Shown: positions 14,930 to 28,660 of the stretch, one piece after another
Layout: each line of letters begins with the position of its first letter
Position numbering within the stretch: the stretch's first letter is position 1
Assembly: GCF_000003605.2 (NCBI RefSeq)
Contig: NW_003124268.1
Span: forward strand, 1 to 42,498
DNA from: Saccoglossus kowalevskii
Lineage: Eukaryota > Hemichordata > Enteropneusta > Harrimaniidae
DNA: 42,498 nucleotides
Reading direction: 5' to 3'
The notes under the pieces: generated by a model
What the model was told of the DNA's origin: nothing
Seen by the model: only the letters and a program-made list of their open reading frames with translations
The model's database searches: none
Translations under genes and position numbers: made by a program

Positions 14930-14952
14930 CCATACACCTTACACCTTTACAC
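14930..14952. repeat. Intra-monomer partial duplication at a block junction
   Basis: The monomer reads CATACACCTTACACCTTTAC, with 7 extra bases from repetition of the TTACACC segment. It marks the left edge of block 8. A related 8-bp insertion marks the partner edge near 28170. Confidence 0.75.
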
Positions 14953-15430
14953 ATCCTGTGTTATGCATCGCATTCCACCGTACACATTCTCATATCCTGT
15001 GCTATGCATTGCATTCCACCATACACATTTACACATCCTGTGCTATGCATCGCCTTCCACCATACACATTCACACATCCTGTGCTATGCATTGCATTCCA
15101 CTATACACTTTTACACATCCTGTGCTATGCATCGCATTCCACCGTACACATTTACACATCCTGTGCTATGCATTGCATTCCACCATACACCTTTACACAT
15201 CCAGTGCTATGCTTTGCATTCCACCATACACCTTTACACATCCTATGATATGCTTCGCATTCCATCATACACATTTACACATTGTGTGATATGCGTCGCA
15301 TTCCACCATACACCTGTACACACCCTGTACTATGCATCGCAATCCACCATATACATTTACACACCCTGTGCTATGCATCGCATTCCATCATACACATTTA
15401 CACATCCTGTGCTATGCATTGCATTCCACC
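14951..15430. repeat. Duplicated block 8, copy 1
   Basis: This matches 28181-28660 at a constant offset of 13,230 bp. Shared markers are TTATGCATCGC followed by CCGTACACATTCTC, ATGCTTTGC near 15210 and the CACCTGTACAC monomer near 15311. The left edge coincides with a partial intra-monomer duplication (14,935-14,950), present in similar form at the left edge of the partner. Confidence 0.82.
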
Positions 15431-15703
15431 ATACACCTTTACACATCCTGTGCTATGCATTGCATTCCACCATACACTCTTACACACCCTGTGCTATGCA
15501 TTGCATTCCACAATACACATTTACACATCCTGTGCTATGCATTGCATTCCACAATACACATCTGTGCTATGCATCGGATACCACCATACACATTCACACA
15601 TCCTGTGCTATGCATCGCATTCCACCATACACATTTACACATCCTGTGCTATGCATCGCCTTCCACCATACACATTTACACATCCTGCGCTATGCATCGC
15701 TTC

Positions 15704-16954
15704 CACCATACACATTCACACATCCTGTGCTATGCATCGCAACCCACCATAAACATTTACACACCCTGTGCTATGGATCGCCTTCCACCATACACATTCA
15801 CACATTCTTTGTTATGCATTGCATTCCACTATACACTTTTACACATCCTGTGATATGCATCGCATTCCACCGTACACATTTACAGATCCTGTGATATGCA
15901 TTGCATTCCACCATACACCTTTGCACATCCTGTGCTATGCATCGCATTCCACCATACACCTTTACGCATCCTATGATATGCATCACATTCCGTCATACAC
16001 ATTTACACATTGTGTGCTATGCGTCGCATTCCACCATACACATTTACACATCCTGTGCTATGCATTGCATTCCACCATACTCCTTTACACATCCTGTGCT
16101 ATGCATTGCATTCCACTATACACATTCACACATCCTGTGCTATGCATCGCATTCCACCATACACCTTTACACATCATGTGCTATGCGTCGCATTCCACCA
16201 TACATATTTACACATCCTGTGCTTTGCATTGCATTCCACCATACACCTTTATACATCCTGTGTTATGCATCGCCTTCTACCATACACATTCACATATTCT
16301 GTGCTATGCATTGCATTCCACCATACACATTCACAAATCCTGTGCTATGCATCGCATTCCACTATAAACATTTACACACCCTGTGCTATGGATCGCCTTC
16401 CACCATACACATTCACACATTTTTTGTTATGCATTGCATTCCACTATACACTTTTACACATCCTGTGCTATGCATCGCATTCCACCGTACACATTTACAG
16501 ATCCTGTGCTATGCATTGCATTCCACCATACACCTTTACACATCCTATGATATGCATCGCATTCCATCATACACATTTACATATCATGTGCTATGCGTCG
16601 CATTCCACCATACACATTGACACATCCTGTGCTATGCATTGCATTCCACCATACACCCTTACACATTCTGTGCTATGCATTGCATTCCACCATACACCCT
16701 TACACATCCTGTGCTATGCATTGCATTCCACCATACACCCTTACACATCCTGTGCTATGCATTACATTCCACCATACACCTTTACACATCCTGTGCTATG
16801 CATTGCATTCCACCACACACCCTTACACATCCTGTGCTATGCATTTCATTCCACCATACACCCTTACACATCCTGTGCTATGCATTGCATTCCACCATAC
16901 ACCTTTACACATCCTGTGCTATGCATTGCATTCCACCATACACATTTACACATC
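15704..16954. repeat. Duplicated block 5, copy 1
   Basis: This is the longest pair found, about 1.25 kb, matching 20412-21662 at a constant offset of 4,708 bp. I see only a few differences: CCGTCATAC against CCATCATAC near 15989, TTTATACATCC against TTTACACATCC near 16250, CCACTATAAAC against CCACCATAAAC, ATATCATGTG against ATATCGTGTG near 16584, and GCATTACATT against GCATTGCATT near 16762. Identity is therefore about 99% or better by eye. Confidence 0.88.
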
Positions 16955-17244
16955 CTGTGCCATGCATCGCATTCCACCATACACCTTTACACATCCTATG
17001 ATATGCATCGCATTCCATCATACACATTTACACATCGTGTGCTATGCGTCGCATTCCACCATACACATTTACACATCCTGTGCTATGCATTGCATTCCAC
17101 CATACACCCTTACACATCCTGTGCTATGCATTGCATTCCACCATACACCTTTACACATCCTCTGCTGTGCATTGTATTCCACCATACACCTTAACACATC
17201 CTGCGCTATGCATTGCATTCTACCATACACCTATACACATCCTG

Positions 17245-17931
17245 TGCTATGCATCGCATTCCACCATACACCTTTACACATCCTGTGCTATGCATCGCAT
17301 TCCATCATACACATTTACACATCATGTGCTATGCGTCGCATTCCTCCATACACATTTACACATCCTGTGCTATGCATTGCATTCCACCATACACCTTAAC
17401 ACATCCTCTGCTATGCATTGCATTCCAACATACACATTTACACACCCTGTGTTATGCATCGCCTTCTACCATACACATTCACATATTATGTGCTATGCAT
17501 TGCATTCCACCATACAATTTTACACATCCTGTACTATGCATTGCATTCTACCATACACATTTACACACCCTGTGTTATGCATCGCCTTCTACCATACACA
17601 TTCACATATTCTGTGCTATGCATTGCATTCCACCATACACCTTTACACATCCTGTGCTATGCATCGCATTCCACCATACACCTTTACACATCCTATGATA
17701 TGCATCGCATTCCATCATACACATTTACACATTGTGTGATATGCATTGCATTCCACAATACACATTTTCACATCTGTGCTATGCATCGGATTTCACCATA
17801 CACATTCACACATCCTGTGCTATGCATTGCATTCCACAATACACATTTACACATCCTGTGCTATGCATCGCCTTCCACCATACACATTTACACATCCTGT
17901 GCTATGCATCGCCTTCCACCATACATTCTTA
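17245..17931. repeat. Duplicated block 6, copy 1
   Basis: This matches 19412-20098 at offset 2,167 bp, and about 17280-17640 matches 22275-22635 at offset 4,995. Shared markers are TTCCTCCATAC, CCTTAACACATCCTCTGC, ATTCCAACATAC and ATATTATGTGC. The landmark at 17786 pairs with the one at 19953. The copies lose register just after 17931, where this copy has a 5-bp deletion and lacks two monomers. Confidence 0.82.
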
Positions 17932-18400
17932 CACATCCTGTGCTATGCATTCCACCATACACATTCACACATCCTGTGCTATGCGTCGCATTCCACCATA
18001 CACCATTACACATCATGTGCTATGCGTCGCATTCCACCATACATATTTACACATCCTGTGCTATGCATTGCATTCCACCATACACCTTTACACATCCTGT
18101 GTTATGCATCGCCTTCTACCATACACATTCACATATTCTGTGCTATGCATTGCATTCCACCATACACATTCACACATCCTGTGCTATGCATCGCAATCCA
18201 CCATAAACATTTACACACCCTGTGCTATGGATCGCCTTCCACCATACACATTCACACATTCTTTGTTATGCATTGCATTCCACTATACACTTTTACACAT
18301 CCTGTGCTATGCATCGCATTCCACCGTACACATTTACAGATCCTGTGCTATGCATTGCATTCCACCATACACCTTTACACATCCTGTGCTATGAATCGCA

Positions 18401-19258
18401 TTCCACCATACACCTTTACACATCCTATGATATGCATCACATTCCATCATACACATTTACACATTGTGTGCTATGCGTCGCATTCCACCATACACATTTA
18501 CACATCCTGTGCAATGCATTGCATTCCACCATACACCTTTACACATCCTGTGCTATGCATTGCATTCCACCACACACTTTTACACAACCTGTGCTATGCA
18601 TTGCATTCTACCATACACATTTACACATCCTGTGCTATGCATTGCATCCCACCATACACCTTTACACATCCTGTGCTATGCATTGCATTCCACCATACAC
18701 CTTTACACACACTGTGCTATGCATTGCATTCCACAATACACATTTACACATCCTGTGCTATGCATCGCAATCCCCCATACACGTTTACACATCCTGTGCT
18801 ATGCATTGCATTCCGCAATACACATTTACACATCCTGTGCTATGCATCGCATTCCACCATACACATTTACACATCCTGTGCTATGCATTGCATTCTACCA
18901 TACACATTTACACATCCTGTGCTATGCATTTCATTCCACCATACACCTTTACACACCCTGTGCTATGCATTGCATTCCATAATACACATTTACACATCCT
19001 GTGCTATGCATCGCATTCCACCATACACATTTACACATCCTGTACTATGCATTGCATTCCACAATACACATTTACACATCCTGTGCTATGCATCGCATTC
19101 CACCATACACATTTACACATCCTGTGCTATGCATTGCATTCCACCATACACATTTACACATTCTTTGTTATGCATTGCATTCCACTATACACTTTTACAC
19201 ATCCTGTGCTATGCATCGCATTCCGCCGTACACATTTACTGATCCTGTGCTATGCATT
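18401..19258. repeat. Duplicated block 7, copy 1
   Basis: This matches 39548-40368. The offset is 21,147 bp up to about 18640 and 21,106 bp from about 18700 onward. The shift is exactly 41 bp, so one copy has gained or lost one monomer inside an otherwise collinear block. Shared markers are ACACAACCTGTGC at 18582, AATCCCCCATACACG at 18769 and TTTACTGATCC near 19236. Confidence 0.83.
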
Positions 19259-19411
19259 GCATTCCACCATACACCTTTACACATCCTGTGCTATGCATTG
19301 CATTCCACCATACACCCTTACACTTCCTGTGCTATGCATTGCATTCCACCATACACCTTTACCCATCCTGTGCTATGCATTGCATTCCACCATACACATT
19401 CACACATCCTG

Positions 19412-20098
19412 TGCTATGCATCGCATTCCACCATACACCTTTACACATCATGTGCTATGCATCGCATTCCATCATACACATTTACACATCATGTGCTATG
19501 CGTCGCATTCCTCCATACACATTTACACATCCTGTGCTATGCATTGCATTCCACCATACACCTTAACACATCCTCTGCTATGCATTGCATTCCAACATAC
19601 ACATTTACACACCCTGTGTTATGCATCGCCTTCTACCATACACATTCACATATTATGTGCTATGCATTGCATTCCACCATACATTTTTACACATCCTGTG
19701 CTATGCATTGCATTCTACCATACACATTTACACACCCTGTGTTATGCATCGCCTTCTACCATACACATTCACATATTCTGTGCTATGCATTGCATTCCAC
19801 CATACACCTTTACACATCCTGTGCTATGCATCGCATTCCGCCATACACCTTTACACATCCTATGATATGCATCGCATTCCATCATACACATTTACACATT
19901 GTGTGATATGCATTGCATTCCACAATACACATTTTCACATCTGTGCTATGCATCGGATTTCACCATACACATTCACACATCCTGTGCTATGCATTGCATT
20001 CCACAATACACATTTACACATCCTGTGCTATGCATCGCCTTCCACCATACACATTTACACATCCTGTGCTATGCATCGCCTTCCACCATACACTCTTA
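19412..20098. repeat. Duplicated block 6, copy 2
   Basis: This is the partner of 17245-17931. Beyond its right edge, homology resumes as 17955-18400 against 20209-20650 at an offset larger by 87 bp (two monomers plus the 5 bp missing from copy 1). Confidence 0.82.
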
Positions 20099-20411
20099 CA
20101 CATTCTGTGCTACGCATTGCATTCCACCATACACCCTTACACATCCTGTGCTATGCATTGCATTCCACCATACACCTTTACACATCCTGTGCTATGCATT
20201 GCATTCCACCATACACATTCACACATCCTGTGCTATGCATCGCATTCCACCATACACCATTACACATCATGTGCTATGCGTCGCATTCCACCATACATAT
20301 TTACACATCCTGTGCTATGCATTGCATTCCACCATACACCTTTACACATCCTGTGTTATGCATCGCCTTCTACCATACACATTCACATATTCTGTGCTAT
20401 GCATTGCATTC

Positions 20412-21662
20412 CACCATACACATTCACACATCCTGTGCTATGCATCGCAACCCACCATAAACATTTACACACCCTGTGCTATGGATCGCCTTCCACCATA
20501 CACATTCACACATTCTTTGTTATGCATTGCATTCCACTATACACTTTTACACATCCTGTGCTATGCATCGCATTCCACCGTACACATTTACAGATCCTGT
20601 GATATGCATTGCATTCCACCATACACCTTTGCACATCCTGTGCTATGCATCGCATTCCACCATACACCTTTACGCATCCTATGATATGCATCACATTCCA
20701 TCATACACATTTACACATTGTGTGCTATGCGTCGCATTCCACCATACACATTTACACATCCTGTGCTATGCATTGCATTCCACCATACTCCTTTACACAT
20801 CCTGTGCTATGCATTGCATTCCACTATACACATTCACACATCCTGTGCTATGCATCGCATTCCACCATACACCTTTACACATCATGTGCTATGCGTCGCA
20901 TTCCACCATACATATTTACACATCCTGTGCTTTGCATTGCATTCCACCATACACCTTTACACATCCTGTGTTATGCATCGCCTTCTACCATACACATTCA
21001 CATATTCTGTGCTATGCATTGCATTCCACCATACACATTCACAAATCCTGTGCTATGCATCGCATTCCACCATAAACATTTACACACCCTGTGCTATGGA
21101 TCGCCTTCCACCATACACATTCACACATTTTTTGTTATGCATTGCATTCCACTATACACTTTTACACATCCTGTGCTATGCATCGCATTCCACCGTACAC
21201 ATTTACAGATCCTGTGCTATGCATTGCATTCCACCATACACCTTTACACATCCTATGATATGCATCGCATTCCATCATACACATTTACATATCGTGTGCT
21301 ATGCGTCGCATTCCACCATACACATTGACACATCCTGTGCTATGCATTGCATTCCACCATACACCCTTACACATTCTGTGCTATGCATTGCATTCCACCA
21401 TACACCCTTACACATCCTGTGCTATGCATTGCATTCCACCATACACCCTTACACATCCTGTGCTATGCATTGCATTCCACCATACACCTTTACACATCCT
21501 GTGCTATGCATTGCATTCCACCACACACCCTTACACATCCTGTGCTATGCATTTCATTCCACCATACACCCTTACACATCCTGTGCTATGCATTGCATTC
21601 CACCATACACCTTTACACATCCTGTGCTATGCATTGCATTCCACCATACACATTTACACATT
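20412..21662. repeat. Duplicated block 5, copy 2
   Basis: This is the partner of 15704-16954. Shared rare markers include AACCCACCATAAAC, TTTGCACATCC, TTTACGCATCC, CCATACTCC, CATTGACACATCC and ATGCATTTCATT. The right edge is sharp: copy 1 goes on to ATCCTGTGCCATG and this copy to TTCTTTGTTATG. Confidence 0.88.
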
Positions 21663-24600
21663 CTTTGTTATGCATTGCATTCCACTATACACTTTTACAC
21701 ATCCTGTGCTATGCATCGCATTCCGCCGTACACATTTACTGATCCTGTGCTATGCATTGCATTCCACCATACACCTTTACACATCCTGTGCTATGCATTG
21801 CATTCCACCATACACCCTTACACATCCTGTGCTATGCATTGCATTCCACCATACACCTTTACCCATCCTGTGCTATGCATTGCATTCCACCATACACATT
21901 CACACATCCTGTGCTATGCATCGCATTCCACCATACACCTTTACACATCCTGTGCTATGCATCGCATTCCATCATACACATTTACACATCATGTGCTATG
22001 CGTCGCATTCCTCCATACACATTTACACATCCTGTGCTATGCATTGCATTCCACCAAACACCTTAACACATCCTGCGCTATGCATTGCATTCTACCATAC
22101 ACCTATACACATCCTGTGCTATGCATTGCATTCCACCATACACCCTTACACATCCTGTGCTATGCATTGCATTCCACCATACACCTTTACCCATCCTGTG
22201 CTATGCATTGCATTCCACCATACACATTCACACATCCTGTGCTATGCATCGCATTCCACCATACACCTTTACACATCCTGTGCTATGCATCGCATTCCAT
22301 CATACACATTTACACATCATGTGCTATGCGTCGCATTCCTCCATACACATTTACACATCCTGTGCTATGCATTGCATTCCACCATACACCTTAACACATC
22401 CTCTGCTATGCATTGCATTCCAACATACACATTTACACACCCTGTGTTATGCATCGCCTTCTACCATACACATTCACATATTATGTGCTATGCATTGCAT
22501 TCCACCATACAATTTTACACATCCTGTGCTATGCATTGCATTCTACCATACACATTTACACACCCTGTGTTATGCATCGCCTTCTACCATACACATTCAC
22601 ATATTCTGTGCTATGCATTGCATTCCACCATACACATTCACACATCCTGTGTTATGCATCGCAATCCACCATAAACATTTACACACCCTGTGCTATGGAT
22701 CGCCTTCCACCATACACATTCACACATTCTTTGTTATGCATTGCATTCCACCATACACTTTTACACATCCTGTGCTATGCATCGCATTCCATCATACACA
22801 TTTACACATTGTGTGCTATGCGTCGCATTCCACCATACACCTTTACACACCCTGTACTATGCATCGCAATCCACCATATACATTTACACACCCTGTGCTA
22901 TGCATTGCATTCCATCATACACATTTACACATAATGTGCTTTGCATTGCATTCCACCATACACCTTTACACATCCTGTGCTATGCATTGTATTCCACCAT
23001 ACACTCTTACACATCCTGTGCTACGCATTCCATTCCACCATACACCCTTACACATCCTGTGCTATGCATCGCATTCCACCATACACATTTACACATCCTG
23101 TGCTATGCATTGCATTCCACCATACACCTTTACACATCCTGTGCTATGCATCGCATTCCACCATACACCTTTACACATACTATGATATGCATCGCATTCC
23201 ATCATACACATTTACACATTGTGTGCTATGCATCGCATTCCACCATGCACATTTACACATCCTGTGCTATGCATTGCATTCCACCATACACCTTTACACA
23301 TCCTGTGCTATGCATTGCATTCCACCATACACTCTTACACATCCTGTGCTATGCATTGAATTCCACCAAACACCCTTACACATCCTGTGCTATGCATTGC
23401 ATTCCACCATACACATTCACACATCCTGTGCTATGCATCGCATTCCACCATACACCTTTACACATCATGTGCTATGCGTCGCATTCCACCATACATATTT
23501 ACACAACCTGTGCTATGCATTGCATTCCACCATACACCTTTACACATCCTGTGCTATGCATTGCATTCCACCATACACATTCACACATCCTGTGCTATGC
23601 ATTGCATTCCACCATACACCTTTACACATCCTGTGCTGTGCATTGCATTCCACCATACACTCTTACACATCCTGTGCTATGCATTGCATTCCACCAAACA
23701 CCCTTACACATCCTGTGCTATGCATTGCATTCCACCATACACATTCACACATCCTGTGCTATGCATCGCATTCCACCATACACCTTTACACATCCTATGC
23801 TATGCATCGCATTCCATCATACACATTTACACATCATGTGCTATGCGTCGCATTCCACCATACACATTTACACATCATGTGCTATGCATTGCATTCCACC
23901 ATACACCTTTACACATCCTGTGCTATGCATTGCATTCTACCATACACCTTTACACATCCTGTGCTATGCATCGCAGTCCACCATACACCTTTACACATCA
24001 TGTGCTATGCGTCGCATTCCACCATACACATTTACACATCCTGTGCTATGCATTGCATTCCACCATACACCTTTACACATCCTGTGCTGTGCATTTCATT
24101 CCACCATACACATTCACACATCCTGTGCTATGCATCGCATTCCACCATTCACCTTTACTCACCCTGTGATATGCATTGCATTCCACAATACACATTTTCA
24201 CATCCGTGCTATGCATCGGATTCCACCATACACATTCACATATCCTGTGCTATGCATCGCATTCCACCATACACATTTACACATCCTGTGCTATGCATCG
24301 CCTTCCACCATGCACATTTACACATCCTGTGCTATGCATCGCCTTCCACCATACACATTCACACATTCTGTGTTATGCATTGCATTCCACTATACACTGT
24401 TACACATCCTGTGCTATGCATCGCATTCCACCGTACACATTTACACATCCTGTGCTATGCATTGCATTCCACCATACACCTTTACACATCCTGTGCTATG
24501 CATCGCATTCCAACATACACCTTTACACATCCTATGATATGCTTCACATTCCATCATACACATTTACACATTGTGTGCTATGCGTCGCATTCCACCATAC

Positions 24601-25067
24601 ACCTTTACACACCCTGTACTATGCATCGCAATCCACCATATACATTTACACACCCTGTGCTAAGCATCGCATTCTACCATACACATTTACGCATCCTGTG
24701 ATATGCATTACATTCCACAATACACATTTACACATCTGTGCTATGCATCGGATTCCACCATACACATTCACACATCCTGTGCTATGCATCGCATTCCACC
24801 ATACACATTTACACATCCTGTGCTATGCATCGCCTTCCACCATACACATTTACACATCCTGTGCTATGCATCGCCTTCCACCATACACATTCACACATTC
24901 TGTGTTATGCATTGCATTTCACTATGCACTTTTACACATCCTGTGCTATGCATCGCATTCCACCGTACACATTTACACATCCTGTGCTATGCATTGCATT
25001 TCACCATACACCTTTACACATCCTGTGCTATGCATCGCATTCCATCATACACCTTTACACATCCTAC

Positions 25068-26118
25068 GATATGCATCGCATTCCACCATACACATTTACA
25101 CATCCTGTACTGTGCATTGCATTCAACCATACACTTTTACACATCCTGTGCTATGCATTGCATTCTACCATACACATTTACACATCCTGTGCTATGCATT
25201 GCATTCCACCATACACCTTTACACATCCTGTGCTATGCATTGCATTCCACCACACATCTGTACACATCCTGTGCTAAGCATTGCATTCCACCATACACCT
25301 TTACACACACTGTGCTATGCATTGCATTCCACAATACACATTTACAAATCCTGTGCTATGCATCGCATTCCACCATACACATTTACACATCCTGTGATAT
25401 GCATTGCATTCCACAATACACATTTTCACATCTGTGCTATGCATCGGATTCCACCATACACATTCACACATCCTGTGCTATGCATCGCATTCCACCATAC
25501 ACATTTACACATTCTGTGCTATGCATCGCCTTCCACCATACACATTTACACATCCTGTGCTATGCATCGCCTTCCACCATACACATTCACACATCCTGTG
25601 CTATGCATTGCATTCCACTATACACTTTTACACATCCTGTGCTATGCATCGCATTCCACCGTACACATTTACACATCCTGTGCTATGCATTGCATTCTAC
25701 CACACACCTTTACACATCCAGTGCTATGCATTGCATTCCATCATACACCTTTACACATCCTATGATATGCTTCGCATTCCACCATACCCTTGTACACACC
25801 CTGTACTATGCATCGCAATCCACCAAATACATTTACACACCCTGTGCTATGCATCGCATTCCATCATACACATTTACACATCCTGTGCTATGCATTGCAT
25901 TCCACCATACATCTTTACACATCCTGTGCTATGCATTGCATTCCACCATACACTCTTACACACCCTGTGCTATGCATTGCATTCCACAATACACATTTAC
26001 ACATCCTGTGCTATGCATTGCATTCCACAATACACATTTACACATCCTGTGCTATGCATCGCATTCCACCATACACATTTACACATCCTGTGATATGCAT
26101 TGCATTCCACAATACACA
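25068..26118. repeat. Duplicated block 1, copy 2
   Basis: This is the partner of 985-2035. No indel is needed across about 1.05 kb, including the 40-bp landmark at 25444, which pairs with the one at 1361. It lies in the second A zone. Confidence 0.85.
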
Positions 26119-26976
26119 TTTTCACATCCGTGCTATGCATCGGATTCCACCATACACATTCACACATCCTGTGCTATGCATCGCATTCCACCATACACAT
26201 TTACACATCCTGTGCTATGCATCGCCTTCCACCATAAACATTTACACATCCTGTGCTATGCATTGCCTTCCACCATACACATTCACACATCCTGTGCTAT
26301 GCATTGCATTCCACTATACACTTTTACACATCCTATGCTATGCATCGCATTCCAGCGTACACATTTACACATCCTGTGCTATGCATTGCATTCCACCATA
26401 CACATTTACACATCCTGTGCTATACATCGCATTCCACCATACACCTTTACACATCCTACGATATGCATCGCATTCCATCATACACATTTACACATTGTGT
26501 GCTATGCGTCGCATTCCACCATACACCTTTACACACCTTGTACTATGCATCGCAATCCACCATATACATTTACACACCCTGTGCTATGCATCGCATTCCA
26601 CCATACACATTTACACATCCTGTGCTATGCATCGCCTTCCACCATACACATTTACTCATCCTGTGCTATGCATCGCCTTCCACCATACACATTCACACAT
26701 TCTGTGTTATGCATTGCATTCCAGTATACACTTTTACACATCCTGTGCTATGCATCGCATTCCACCATACACCTTTACACATCCTGTGCTATGCATCGCA
26801 TTCCACCATACACCTTTACACATCCTACGATATGCATCGCATTCCATCATACACATTTACACATTGTGTGCTATGTGTCGCATTCCACCATACACCATTA
26901 CACATCCTGTGCTATGCATCGCAATCCACCATACACCTTTACACATCCTGTGCTATGCATTGCATTCCATCATACA

Positions 26977-27656
26977 CTCTTACACATCCTGTGCTATGCA
27001 TTGCATTCCACCAAACACCCTTACACATCCTGTGCTATGCATTGCATTCCACCATACACATTCACACATCCTGTGCTATGCATCGCATTCCACCATACAC
27101 CTTTACACATCATGTGCTATGCGTCGCATTCCACCAAACATATTTACACATCCTGTGCTATGCATTGCATTCCACCATACACCTTTACACATCCTGTGCT
27201 ATGCATTGCATTCCACCATACACATTCACTCATCCTGTGCTATGCATCGCATTCCACCATACACTTTTACACATCCTATGCTATGCATCGCATTCCATCA
27301 TACACATTTACACATCATGTGCTATGCATCGCATTCCACCATAAACATTTACACATCCTGTGATATGCATTGCATTCCACCATACACCTGTACACATCCT
27401 GTGCTATGCATTGCATTCTACCATACACCTATACACATCCTGTGCTATGCATCGCAGTCCACCATACACTTTTACACATCCTGTGCCATGCATCACATTC
27501 CACCATACACCTTTATACATCATGTGCTATGCATCACAATCCACCATACACCTTTACTCACCCTGTACTATGCATCGCATTCCACCATACACATTTACAC
27601 ATCCTGTGCTATGCATTGCATTCCACCATACACCTTTACACATCCTGTGCTGTGCA
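26977..27656. repeat. Duplicated block 4, copy in the second A zone
   Basis: Offset from 5761-6440 is 21,216 bp. Homology continues rightward to about 27,910, but from 27,777 this copy carries several single-base indels that its paralogs at 4713, 6560 and 9060 lack. Confidence 0.83.
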
Positions 27657-27776
27657 TTGCATTTCACCATACACCTTTACACATCCTGTGCTATGCATCG
27701 CATTCTACCATACACATTTACACATCCTGTACTGTGCATTGCATTCCACCATACACCTTTACACATCCTGTGCTAT

Positions 27777-27910
27777 GTATCGCATTTCCACCATACACCT
27801 TTACACACCCTGTGTTATGCATCGCTTTTACCATACAAATTCACATATTTCTGTGCTCTGCACTGCATTCCACAATACGCATTTACATATCCTGTGTATG
27901 CATCGCATTC
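27777..27910. other. Indel-rich patch
   Basis: Compared with paralogous monomers at 4713, 6560, 9060 and 12378, this stretch has CATTTCC (extra T), CGCTTTTACC (a base lost), ATACAAATTC, ATATTTCTG (extra T), ATACGCATT and CCTGTGTATGC (a base lost). Confidence 0.78.
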
Positions 27911-28157
27911 CACCGTACACATTTACACATCCTGTACTATGCATTGCATTCCACCATACACCTTTACACATCCAGTGCTATGCATTGCATTCCACCATAC
28001 ACCTTTACACATCCTATGATATGCTTCGCATTCCATCATACACATTTACACATCCTGTGCTTTGCATTGCATTCCACCATACACCTTTACACATCCTGTG
28101 CTATGCATTGCATTCCACCATACACTCTTACACATCCTGTGCTACGCATTCCATTCC

Positions 28158-28182
28158 ACCATACACCTTTACACCCTTACAC
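28158..28182. repeat. Intra-monomer partial duplication at the partner junction
   Basis: The monomer reads ATACACCTTTACACCCTTAC, with 8 extra bases. It sits at the left edge of the block 8 partner, directly before ACATCCTGTGTTATG, as at 14951. Confidence 0.75.
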
Positions 28183-28660
28183 ATCCTGTGTTATGCATCG
28201 CATTCCACCGTACACATTCTCATATCCTGTGCTATGCATTGCATTCCACCATACACATTTACACATCCTGTGCTATGCATCGCCTTCCACCATACACATT
28301 CACACATCCTGTGCTATGCATTGCATTCCACTATACACTTTTACACATCCTGTGCTATGCATCGCATTCCACCGTACACATTTACACATCCTGTGCTATG
28401 CATTGCATTCCACCATACACCTTTACACATCCAGTGCTATGCTTTGCATTCCACCATACACCTTTACACATCCTATGATATGCTTCGCATTCCATCATAC
28501 ACATTTACACATTGTGTGATATGCGTCGCATTCCACCATACACCTGTACACACCCTGTACTATGCATCGCAATCCACCATATACATTTACACACCCTGTG
28601 ATATGCATCGCATTCCATCATACACATTTACACATCCTGTGCTATGCATTGCATCCACCA
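28181..28660. repeat. Duplicated block 8, copy 2
   Basis: This is the partner of 14951-15430. It is immediately preceded by an 8-bp extra segment of the TTTACACC type at about 28,166-28,178. The sequences further left of the two copies belong to different monomer series. Confidence 0.82.

Larger units (their letters stand above)
14160..22780. repeat. Subfamily zone B (first)
   Basis: Diagnostic variants are TTCTTTGTTATG (near 14536, 15808, 18269, 19161, 20512, 21661, 22727), TTACAGATCCTG (near 15882, 16497, 18335, 20590, 21206), CACCATTACAC (near 14280, 18001, 20255), CCTTAACACATCC and TTTACCCATCC. I found these only here, in the second B zone and, for the last two, at the extreme right end. 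The zone contains the longest near-identical duplication in the window (15704-16954 and 20412-21662). It returns to A-type monomers at about 22.78 kb. Confidence 0.7.

Noticed and set aside
14930-14952. Insertion site of a mobile element at the irregular monomer
   Set aside because: The extra 7 bp is a copy of adjacent monomer sequence. There is no foreign DNA, no inverted repeats and no target-site duplication beyond the monomer's own repeats.
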